From the NCBI GenBank assembly GCA_022425845.1, contig JAKMEU010000329.1, positions 1 to 6,241 on the forward strand: 6,241 nucleotides of DNA, given 5' to 3'. Source of the stretch: Luminiphilus sp. Lineage in GTDB: Bacteria > Pseudomonadota > Gammaproteobacteria > Pseudomonadales > Halieaceae. Shown piece after piece: positions 1-5,582 of this stretch. Numbering within the stretch: position 1 is the first letter of the stretch; every line of letters starts with the position of its first letter. The notes beneath the pieces are model-generated. The model saw nothing but the letters and a program-made list of their open reading frames with translations. It did no database searches and was not told where the DNA came from. Made by a program: the position numbers and the translations under genes.

Positions 1-69
1 GTCCCGGCCCGGAAGCGCGGTGTCAGCGCTCGGCAGTGCGTGTTTTCGACGAATATCAAAAAGCTTCAT
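1..69 (-). CDS. msrA: Peptide methionine sulfoxide reductase MsrA, N-terminal fragment (runs off left edge)
   Basis: MsrA reduces methionine-S-sulfoxide in proteins and free methionine back to methionine, using a catalytic cysteine and thioredoxin. Only the first 23 codons are here. They read leftward from an ATG at 69-67 and stay open to base 1. The peptide begins MKLFDIRRKHALPSADTALP and continues G-R-D. The A-L-P-G-R block after a short basic leader is typical of the N-terminal extension of E. coli-type MsrA (about 200 residues), lying before the catalytic GCFWG motif, which falls outside the window. An AAAGG ribosome binding site (76-80) sits six bases before the ATG and supports this start. 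The gene is divergent from the VWA/htpX operon. The call rests on a short stretch, so the family is likely but not certain. Confidence 0.78.
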   Translation of the reverse strand, partial: MKLFDIRRKHALPSADTALPGRD

Positions 70-75
70 GGAATG

Positions 76-80
76 CCTTT
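76..80 (-). promoter_or_regulatory. Ribosome binding site of msrA
   Basis: The minus strand reads AAAGG, followed by six bases (CATTCC) and then the msrA ATG. This is a good Shine-Dalgarno match and spacing, and it fixes the start of the edge-truncated gene. Confidence 0.6.
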
Positions 81-102
81 AAGAAGTGTTTGCTTGGGGT
101 AA

Positions 103-132
103 AGTGTAGCGAACCCGAAGCGGTGGCTTCAA
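103..132 (-). promoter_or_regulatory. Candidate sigma-70 promoter for msrA
   Basis: On the minus strand TTGAAG (132-127) and TACACT (108-103) are separated by 18 bases. Each matches four of six consensus bases. Transcription would start near base 95, giving msrA a leader of roughly 25 bases that includes the AAAGG site. The spacer contains a short hairpin, GAAGC-ggtg-GCTTC (117-130), which overlaps the -35 box. This is a by-eye match only. Confidence 0.35.
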
Positions 133-207
133 ACCGAAGGTGTCAGTGCAGACTCTAGCAGCAAATGCCCTCACCGAAGTTGTAATACCCGCATCCCCTG
201 TTCCCAC

Positions 208-236
208 TTGACCCTGAACCCTGATCGCGGTCTCAT
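208..236 (+). promoter_or_regulatory. Candidate sigma-70 promoter for the VWA-J-htpX-deg operon
   Basis: TTGACC (208-213, five of six consensus bases) and TCTCAT (231-236, four of six) are 17 bases apart, the optimal spacing. Transcription would start near base 243, leaving a leader of about 64 bases before the GTG at 307. It is the only strong -35 seen upstream of the rightward genes, and no comparable promoter was noticed in the short gaps between them. The -10 is weak, so an activator or alternative sigma factor remains possible. Confidence 0.35.
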
Positions 237-306
237 CAGTCGAATCGAGACTTAGCGGTGATACGCCATCAGCAAGGACCTCACACAGAAACGTGCCCGA
301 ACGGAC

Positions 307-957
307 GTGGCAGCGTTTGTCAGCAAGGCACGAGCCATACGAACAGTCAGCCAACGTCAGGCGCGGCTGCTCTTCGCTCTTGACGCCACCGCAAGTCGTG
401 AGGCGACCTGGTCAACCGCACGACGACTGCACCTTGCCCTGTATGATGCCGCGGCAGATGCCACCGGGGTCGCTATCCAGCTCTGTTACTACCGCGGTTT
501 CAGCGAGTTTTCAGCGAGCCCCTGGCTGACCTCAGGAAATGAATTGCGCGCTCACATGGATGCCGTGTCCTGTTTGGGCGGTGCAACACAGATCGGGCGA
601 CTGCTCAGTCACTATCTTCAGGTGGGCACTCCGGCAACTCCTGTACGAGCCCTAATTTTTATTGGCGATGCTGTCGAAGAAGGGTTGGACGGTTTGCTGC
701 AGCTGGCAGGACAATGCCGCCTTAAACAACAGCCCGTCTTTGCCTTTCAGGAGGGCAGGGATCCTCATGCTCAGCATGCTTTATCGGAAATTGCCCGGGT
801 CAGCGGTGGCGCTTATGCGGCATTCGATGACCAGAGTGCCGACTACCTGCGTACCCTGCTGGGCGCGGTGGCACGCTATGCGGCAGGAGGGCGAAAAGCC
901 CTCACTCAATCCGGTACTGAGGGTGATAAACTCCTGTTGTCACAGCTGCCGGAATAA
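307..957 (+). CDS. Von Willebrand factor A (VWA) domain protein, first gene of the operon
   Basis: A 216-residue soluble protein consisting almost wholly of one VWA (Rossmann-like) domain, a fold that binds protein partners through a divalent metal. The metal-ion-dependent adhesion site looks complete: a hydrophobic strand ending in D26-A-T-A-S30, a loop threonine in G-G-A-T94, and the third acidic ligand in I-F-I-G-D121. The central segment Y61-Y-R-G-F-S-E-F-S-A-S-P-W resembles a conserved stretch I recall from small proteobacterial VWA proteins. There is no signal peptide or membrane segment, so it should be cytosolic. Start: stops lie in frame at 253 and 259 and the only usual start codon before the first VWA strand is GTG 307, with a poor Shine-Dalgarno. 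It leads the operon, 37 bases before the J-domain gene. No MoxR-type ATPase, the usual VWA partner, is present. Its exact role is unknown. Confidence 0.82.
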   Translation: MAAFVSKARAIRTVSQRQARLLFALDATASREATWSTARRLHLALYDAAADATGVAIQLCYYRGFSEFSASPWLTSGNELRAHMDAVSCLGGATQIGRLLSHYLQVGTPATPVRALIFIGDAVEEGLDGLLQLAGQCRLKQQPVFAFQEGRDPHAQHALSEIARVSGGAYAAFDDQSADYLRTLLGAVARYAAGGRKALTQSGTEGDKLLLSQLPE

Positions 958-994
958 ACCTTAGCAGCGATTTCAAGACGGAATCACCAAAACT

Positions 995-1729
995 GTGCCA
1001 AGAGTCATACTGCTACTCGCCATCGTTATTGCCCTCGTGCTGCTGGTCCGGCGCGTTCAGGCCATGCCGCCCCACAAGCGCAGATCAGGCTATGTCCAGC
1101 TGGTGCTGGGTGTCGCGGCGCTGGCCGCCATTCTGCTAACCGCACTTGGAAAAATGCACTGGATTGGCGCGGCAGTGACCGGCTTACTCGTTGCAGCGCG
1201 ACAGATATTGCCCCTTGTGGTCCGTGCATTTCCATTACTCCAACAGTGGTCCCGTCAACAGTCCCAGTCCACGGGCCAGCAGTCTGAGGTAAAAACCGAA
1301 CTGCTGCGTATGACGCTGGATCACAGCACCGGTGAACTGCAGGGTGAAGTGCTGTCCGGCACCTTTAAAGACTGGCGGCTGTCGGAAATGAATCTTGAAC
1401 AGCTACAGGATCTCTTTCAGTTCTGCCAGGCCCAGGACCCCGATTCTGAACAGCTGCTGGTCAGCTATCTGGAGCAGCGCTTCCCCGACGGCTGGCGTGA
1501 TGACGGCGATGACCCATCCGGGCAGGCGGCCGCTTCGAGTGCATCGATGAGCCGCAGCGAAGCGTTAGCCTTGTTGGGCGTAGAGGAAAGCGCTACTGCC
1601 GAGGAAATTGTCGCTGCCCACCGCAGCCTGATTCAAAAACTCCATCCCGACAGGGGTGGCAACGATTATCTTGCGGCAAAAATAAATGAAGCGAAGGATT
1701 TTTTGCTGAAAGATCAGCAGACGTCGTAA
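995..1729 (+). CDS. Membrane-anchored TIM14/Pam18-like J-domain protein
   Basis: J-domain proteins bind an Hsp70 (DnaK) and stimulate its ATPase, directing it to a site. This 244-residue protein has a hydrophobic N-terminus (4-18) followed by R19-R20, a second hydrophobic stretch at 33-51 and a third at about 56-80. A conserved-looking soluble middle region follows (about 100-167, including M-T-L-D-H-S-T-G-E-L-Q-G and D-W-R-L-S). After a disordered D/G/S linker comes a C-terminal J domain (186-240) with the essential HPD at 217-219. The end, HPDRGGNDYLAAKINEAKDF, closely follows the HPD-[RK]-G-G-S-P-Y-x-A-A-K-I-N-E-A-K-D pattern of mitochondrial TIM14/Pam18. Unlike DnaJ it has no G/F or zinc-finger region. 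By the positive-inside rule the J domain should face the cytosol. GTG 995 is the only usual start after the in-frame stop at 962; its Shine-Dalgarno is weak. Confidence 0.88.
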   Translation: MPRVILLLAIVIALVLLVRRVQAMPPHKRRSGYVQLVLGVAALAAILLTALGKMHWIGAAVTGLLVAARQILPLVVRAFPLLQQWSRQQSQSTGQQSEVKTELLRMTLDHSTGELQGEVLSGTFKDWRLSEMNLEQLQDLFQFCQAQDPDSEQLLVSYLEQRFPDGWRDDGDDPSGQAAASSASMSRSEALALLGVEESATAEEIVAAHRSLIQKLHPDRGGNDYLAAKINEAKDFLLKDQQTS

Positions 1730-1762
1730 CCACCCGCCAAAACCACAGGCGCCCTACAGACT

Positions 1763-2155
1763 ATGAATACTCTTTACATACTGCGTAATCAGGACGGTCA
1801 TTACTGGGGACGCGGTAAGCGCTGGACCGATGGACGAGACAGCGCGCGCGTCCATACTTTCCCACACCGTGATGAAGCCGTGAACACTGTTTTTGAGCTG
1901 AGCTCAAAGGACGTTCACCTCCGCTGTGAAATTCTCGACTTGAACTCTGCGGACGACAAGCTGCCTAAGTTGGAAATATCAGACATTCCCCTCCCGGAGC
2001 CAGAAGCAGAGGCCGTTTTGGAAACAGTGACTGAAAAAGCGGCAGAAACAGAAACCGAGGTGTCCACCGCAACGGAAACCGTTGACGCACCTCTTGAAAA
2101 AACGCCATCCGGACCTATCTCAGGCAGTGAGGGCAGCGACATCACGGAGACCTGA
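1763..2155 (+). CDS. Small conserved-looking hypothetical protein with acidic E/T-rich tail
   Basis: I cannot assign a function. The 130-residue product has two parts. Residues 1-72 look folded: they begin MNTLYILRNQDGHYWGRGKR, have a tryptophan pair (W15, W21), a D-G-R-D turn, then H-R-D-E-A-V-N-T-V-F-E-L-S-S-K-D, suggesting strands followed by a helix. Residues 73-130 are low-complexity and very acidic, rich in E, T, A, S and P with few aromatics, and probably disordered. There is no signal peptide or membrane segment. The gene starts 33 bases after the J-protein gene and ends two bases before htpX, and the htpX ribosome binding site lies within its last codons, so the two are translated close together. 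A cytosolic adaptor or accessory factor for its neighbours is possible but only inferred from position. Confidence 0.75.
   Translation: MNTLYILRNQDGHYWGRGKRWTDGRDSARVHTFPHRDEAVNTVFELSSKDVHLRCEILDLNSADDKLPKLEISDIPLPEPEAEAVLETVTEKAAETETEVSTATETVDAPLEKTPSGPISGSEGSDITET
2146..2149 (+). promoter_or_regulatory. Ribosome binding site of htpX
   Basis: GGAG lies eight bases before the GTG at 2158, inside the last codons of the preceding gene. It supports the GTG start of htpX and suggests translational linkage of the two genes. Confidence 0.6.
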
Positions 2156-2157
2156 AG

Positions 2158-3036
2158 GTGCGCATATTACTATTCCTGGCAACGAACCTGGCCGTACTGG
2201 TACTGGTCAGCCTTGTTTTCAATCTGCTGGGTTTCGAAAGCATACTGCAGGCCAATGGCGTGGATTTGAATCTGTCCGCACTGCTGGTGTTCTGCGCCCT
2301 GTTCGGCTTTGGGGGCTCTTTTATTTCGCTCCTGCTCTCCAAATGGCTGGCGAAACGCAGTACCGGGGCCTATATCATTGCGCAGCCGCGCAATAAAGAT
2401 GAACAGTGGCTAACGGAGACCGTAGCGAACCTGTCCCGGGACGCAGGCATAAAGATGCCGGAAGTGGGCATTTTCCCGTCGGAGTCGTCCAATGCATTCG
2501 CCACCGGCTGGAACCGGAATGATGCTTTGGTTGCGGTCAGTGCGGGGTTGCTGAAGCGTTTCCAACCCAATGAAATTCGTGCCGTACTGGCCCATGAAAT
2601 CGGCCACGTAGCGAACGGAGACATGGTCACCCTCAGCCTGATTCAGGGCGTGGTCAATACCTTCGTCATGTTTTTCGCGCGGATTATCGGGCACACCGTT
2701 GATCGCGTGGTCTTCAAGACCGAGCGAGGCTACGGTATCGGCTACTTCGTGGTCACCATCGTGGCCGAGATCGTCCTGGGTTTCCTGGCCAGCATGCTGG
2801 TGATGGCTTTTTCCCGCTGGCGAGAGTATCGAGCTGACGCCGCTGGCGCAGGCCTCACCACCCATCAGGACATGGTCGCCGCACTGCGGCGACTTCAGGC
2901 AGAACAGGGTCAGCCTGGTGAATTGCCGGGGGAACTAACGGCCTTCGGCATTCGGCCGGGAAAATCGGGTCTGGCCGATTTATTCAGGTCACACCCTCCC
3001 CTCGAAGACCGTATCAAGGCCTTGCAAAGCGCATGA
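2158..3036 (+). CDS. htpX: Protease HtpX, inner-membrane zinc metalloprotease (M48B)
   Basis: HtpX is an inner-membrane metalloendopeptidase that cuts misfolded membrane proteins on the cytosolic side, cooperating with FtsH. At 292 residues it matches E. coli HtpX (293). It has N-terminal membrane segments at about 4-24 and 40-60, then the catalytic region with the zinc motif H146-E-I-G-H150 (E147 catalytic), two further hydrophobic segments (about 160-178 and 193-218), and the third zinc ligand E223 in S-R-W-R-E-Y-R-A-D. The C-terminus has the family's S-H-P-P-L-E-D-R-I block. All catalytic residues are present. The start is GTG 2158 with GGAG eight bases upstream. The stop overlaps the ATG of the Deg protease gene (ATGA), so the proteases of the two membrane faces are translationally coupled. 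In E. coli htpX is controlled by CpxR and heat shock; I see no clear Cpx box here. Confidence 0.96.
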   Translation: MRILLFLATNLAVLVLVSLVFNLLGFESILQANGVDLNLSALLVFCALFGFGGSFISLLLSKWLAKRSTGAYIIAQPRNKDEQWLTETVANLSRDAGIKMPEVGIFPSESSNAFATGWNRNDALVAVSAGLLKRFQPNEIRAVLAHEIGHVANGDMVTLSLIQGVVNTFVMFFARIIGHTVDRVVFKTERGYGIGYFVVTIVAEIVLGFLASMLVMAFSRWREYRADAAGAGLTTHQDMVAALRRLQAEQGQPGELPGELTAFGIRPGKSGLADLFRSHPPLEDRIKALQSA

Positions 3037-4118
3037 AGCCCCTCCCCCTGACACAGACCGGCCGACGTGCTGTCGTCGTGCTGGTCGCTTTTTTCTCCCT
3101 GACCACAGGGTTCGGCGCATGGTCCCAGTCGGGACCCGATTACCTGAGCTTCGCAACCGACGATGAAGCAAACACTACCGAGATCTTTCGTGGCGCCAGC
3201 CCCGCCGTGGTCTCCGTCGCCAGCAGTGCGCTGCGCCGAACGATGTTCTCCCGAAACGTACTCGAGGTCCCGAGTGGTACAGGATCGGGATTCATATGGA
3301 GTGATGACGGACTGGTGGTGACTAATTTTCACGTCATTGCGAGCGCAGACAAACTGACAGTCACGCTGGCTGATACTGAGTTTCCGGCAGAGGTCGTGGG
3401 AGTGGCACCTGAACGCGACCTCGCAGTGCTGCGCCTTACCGCTCCCCCCGATGACCTCGTTGAGTTACCCCTGGGTGATTCGGCGGAATTGTCCGTTGGA
3501 CGAAAAGTCCTCGCGATTGGCAACCCCTTCGGTCTGGATACCACGCTCACGGTCGGCATTGTCAGTGCACTTGACCGGGAAATCCGCTCACCCAGCGGCC
3601 GACTCATCCGCGGCGTGATACAGACTGATGCCGCGATTAATCCCGGTAATTCGGGCGGGCCCTTGCTGAATTCGCTGGGTCAACTCATTGGCGTCAACAC
3701 GGCTATTTACTCCCCCAGTGGTGGCAGTGCCGGGATAGGTTTTGCGATTCCCGTCAACATGGTGCGGGAAGTCGTCCCACAACTCATTGCCTACGGAAAA
3801 ATACTGCGCCCTATTCTTGGCGTGGAACTGGCCAGTGACCAGTGGACGCGCCGCTACGGTGTGCAGGGAGTTGCGATTGTGCGGGTACTGCGGGGGCTGC
3901 CCGCAGCAGAGGCCGGCATGCAGGGCGCGCGCAGCGTGGGTCGCGGTGAGATTAGCCTGGGCGATGTCATCACCAGCATCGAAGGTCAGCCCATCCGAAC
4001 CCAAGACGATTACCTGTCCGCGCTGGAAAAGTATAAGGTGGGCGACGCGATCGAGATCGTCACCCGACGCGGCGAAGAGACCATGACGTTCAATGTCACC
4101 CTGTCAGAAACGCGCTGA
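3033..4118 (+). CDS. Deg/HtrA-family periplasmic serine protease with one PDZ domain
   Basis: An S1C trypsin-like protease of 361 residues, expected to degrade or sense misfolded envelope proteins. A basic N-terminus (R11-R12) and hydrophobic stretch 13-28 form a signal peptide or signal anchor; A29-W-S31 could be a cleavage site. The protease domain (about 50-245) has the triad H100 (T-N-F-H-V-I), D129 (E-R-D-L-A-V-L-R-L) and S207 (P-G-N-S-G-G-P-L-L). One PDZ domain follows (about 258-358; I-L-G-V at the start, L-G-D-V-I-T-S-I-E-G-Q-P later). The segment N-P-F-G-L-D-T-T-L-T-V-G-I-V-S-A-L and the short loop between H and D resemble chloroplast Deg1/Deg8 and many bacterial one-PDZ proteases more than DegP/DegQ, which have two PDZ domains. 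One PDZ recalls DegS, but without an RseA context I would not name it so. It overlaps htpX by four bases and is followed by a TGATG-coupled small frame. Confidence 0.93.
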   Translation: MKPLPLTQTGRRAVVVLVAFFSLTTGFGAWSQSGPDYLSFATDDEANTTEIFRGASPAVVSVASSALRRTMFSRNVLEVPSGTGSGFIWSDDGLVVTNFHVIASADKLTVTLADTEFPAEVVGVAPERDLAVLRLTAPPDDLVELPLGDSAELSVGRKVLAIGNPFGLDTTLTVGIVSALDREIRSPSGRLIRGVIQTDAAINPGNSGGPLLNSLGQLIGVNTAIYSPSGGSAGIGFAIPVNMVREVVPQLIAYGKILRPILGVELASDQWTRRYGVQGVAIVRVLRGLPAAEAGMQGARSVGRGEISLGDVITSIEGQPIRTQDDYLSALEKYKVGDAIEIVTRRGEETMTFNVTLSETR

Positions 4119-4261
4119 TGTCCAGAACACGCTGGTGCCTGCTGGCAGTCGCCCTCATGGTAATGACACTTATTCAGTTCTGGCCCGCTCCACCGGCCCC
4201 CAACTCTCTGGATCGAGATCGGCCTCCGGCATCCGGGCCGGATCGAATACCGGATCAGTAG
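4118..4261 (+). CDS. Candidate 47-residue small membrane protein, coupled to the Deg gene
   Basis: An ATG at 4118 overlaps the Deg protease stop in a TGATG arrangement and opens a 47-codon frame ending at TAG 4259-4261. The product starts M-S-R-T-R, then has a hydrophobic stretch (about 6-22, CLLAVALMVMTLIQFW), then a proline-rich, charged, probably extracytoplasmic tail. This is the layout of a signal anchor or secreted small protein. For it: the stop/start overlap, as at the htpX-deg junction, and the positively charged N-terminus before a hydrophobic core. Against it: no Shine-Dalgarno, short length, and its last 92 bases lie antisense to the 3' end of the AGCS gene, so part of the frame could be an artefact. 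It might also be the stub of a longer lost gene. I do not recognise it. Confidence 0.42.
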   Translation: MSRTRWCLLAVALMVMTLIQFWPAPPAPNSLDRDRPPASGPDRIPDQ

Positions 4262-5582
4262 ACTGGCGCTGACCCGCTTCGAAATCCCGCAGTAGTGCCA
4301 ATGCCACGGGGAACAGCGCCCACAAGGCGGTGAGGTTAACCACGGCGAGTAATCCCATGGTGAGGTCTGAAAAGCTGAACACCGTAGCGAGGTCCTGCAG
4401 GGACGCCCAAGCGATCAGTATCAGAACGACGATACGAAACACCCATATTGTTGTCCGAGGTGCAATATCAAAGTAAGCGATACTGTTTTCACCCAGATAA
4501 CAGTTATAGGCGATGGTACTCACCGCGAACAGGACCAGCGCAATACTGACCAGGGGCTCACCAATGGGCCCAATGTGAGCGGCGAGGGCGCGCTGGGTAA
4601 GTGCGATGCCCTCAATACCCTCGGCTCCCGGCTGGTAAATCGGTGACATGAGAATAATCATCGCCGTACAGGTGCACAGCACGATGGTATCGATAAACAC
4701 GCTGAGGCCCTGAATCAACCCCTGCGACACCGGATGGGAGATGTCTGCAACGGCAGCGACATTGGGCGCCGTGCCGATCCCCGCCTCATTGGAAAACAAT
4801 CCTCGTCGGGCGCCCTGCATCACGGCCGCGGCAATACCACCGCCAACAACTTCCTCAAGGCCAAACGCCGACTTCAAAATCAGCATAAAAGCCTGGGGCA
4901 CCTGTTCTATATTCAGCGCCAGAACAGTGATCGCAAGCAGGAAATATCCTAAGACCATGAGGGGCACAACGATTTCCGAAAAGACAGCAATGCGACGAAT
5001 GCCACCGAAAATGACCAACCCCATCACCACCGTCAGGGCAACGCCTGTCTGCCATGCGGGCACACCGAAAGCGGATTCAACCGAGTGGGTTACGGCATAG
5101 GCCTGCACTGCGTTGAAACCCAAACCCAGGGTCAGTAGCAACAACACCGAATACACCACCGGCATGACCCGCCAACCCAATCCATGTCGCATATAAAAAG
5201 CAGGGCCGCCGCGAAACACCTCGCCAGCGTGCCGACGCTTGAAAAGCTGGGCCAGCGCGCACTCAAAAATACTGGTAGCCATCCCCAATAAGGCGATCAA
5301 CCACATCCAGAACAGGGCGCCGGGCCCACCCAGAGTGATCGCGACCGCCACTCCCGCAATGTTGCCGCCACCAACGCGTCCGGCAACACTGACAACCAGG
5401 GCCTGGAACCCCGAAATTCCGCGGTCGGTACCGGTGAGCCGACTGGACCGCAATTGGGAAAACATCGCGCCAAACAGTCGTAGCTGAACGAAACGTGATG
5501 CGAGGGTAAATCTCAGCCCTACAATAAGCAGGGCAGCAATCAGGACATAGGTCCACAACCAATCAGTCAGTGTCGCCAACAT
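4170..5582 (-). CDS. Sodium:alanine/glycine symporter, AGCS family
   Basis: A complete 470-residue inner-membrane carrier of the alanine or glycine:cation symporter (AGCS) family, which imports small neutral amino acids with Na+ (some with H+). It has roughly ten or more hydrophobic segments. Family marks seen: the unwound first-helix region V-A-G-R-V-G-G-G-N74-I-A-G-V followed by L-G-G-P-G-A-L-F-W-M-W; G-G-P-A-F-Y-M (125-131); the hallmark R-G-L-F-S-N-E-A-G-I-G-T-A-P-N (260-274) with H-P-V-S-Q-G-L (283-289); and F-I-D-T near 296-299. The A-x-R-V-G-x-G-N form matches the YaaJ-like branch; the middle glycine, usually S or T, is a small variation. The C-terminal tail (about 438-470) is hydrophilic. 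The ATG at 5582 shares one base with the stop of the upstream NSS gene (TAATG). Exact substrate cannot be read from sequence. Confidence 0.94.
   Translation of the reverse strand: MLATLTDWLWTYVLIAALLIVGLRFTLASRFVQLRLFGAMFSQLRSSRLTGTDRGISGFQALVVSVAGRVGGGNIAGVAVAITLGGPGALFWMWLIALLGMATSIFECALAQLFKRRHAGEVFRGGPAFYMRHGLGWRVMPVVYSVLLLLTLGLGFNAVQAYAVTHSVESAFGVPAWQTGVALTVVMGLVIFGGIRRIAVFSEIVVPLMVLGYFLLAITVLALNIEQVPQAFMLILKSAFGLEEVVGGGIAAAVMQGARRGLFSNEAGIGTAPNVAAVADISHPVSQGLIQGLSVFIDTIVLCTCTAMIILMSPIYQPGAEGIEGIALTQRALAAHIGPIGEPLVSIALVLFAVSTIAYNCYLGENSIAYFDIAPRTTIWVFRIVVLILIAWASLQDLATVFSFSDLTMGLLAVVNLTALWALFPVALALLRDFEAGQRQSTDPVFDPARMPEADLDPESWGPVERARTE

Larger units (their letters stand above)
70..306. 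other. Divergent intergenic region between msrA and the VWA-htpX operon
   Basis: These 237 bases separate two genes transcribed away from each other, so they should hold both promoters. Besides the two promoter candidates, the hexamer CCGAAG occurs three times in the same orientation (115-120, 134-139, 174-179), with start-to-start distances of 19 and 40 bases. There is a short inverted repeat CTGAT/ATCAG (221-225 and 235-239) around the rightward -10 candidate, and GTCTC/GAGAC (230-234 and 247-251) beside it. I see no convincing gene, tRNA or terminator here. Confidence 0.6.

Noticed and set aside
3..158. Rightward open frame of 52 codons entering from the left edge
   Set aside because: It looked like the tail of an upstream gene, but the opposite strand at 1-69 encodes a recognisable MsrA N-terminus with a good ribosome binding site, which explains the region better.
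79..354. Leftward 91-codon frame across the intergenic region
   Set aside because: It needs a TTG start inside the VWA gene, has no recognisable motif, and would fill the only space available for the msrA and operon promoters.
293..529. Alternative rightward frame with a GTG at 293 behind an AAGGA
   Set aside because: Its product has no domain-like pattern, while the frame from 307 carries the full VWA metal site over the same bases.
2410..2865. Leftward 151-codon frame inside htpX
   Set aside because: It is antisense to the catalytic core of HtpX, with no motif; it arises from the codon bias of a GC-rich gene.
2910..3332. Leftward 140-codon frame across the htpX-deg junction
   Set aside because: It is antisense to two well-supported genes and has no recognisable domain or start signal.
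4221..4257. GGCC/CCGG hairpin and CCGGATC direct repeat considered as a terminator
   Set aside because: The stem is interrupted, there is no T run on either strand, and the sequence encodes the hydrophilic C-terminus of the AGCS protein.
4741..5100. Rightward 119-codon frame opposite the AGCS gene
   Set aside because: It mirrors the transporter's conserved F-S-N-E-A-G region and has no family likeness of its own.
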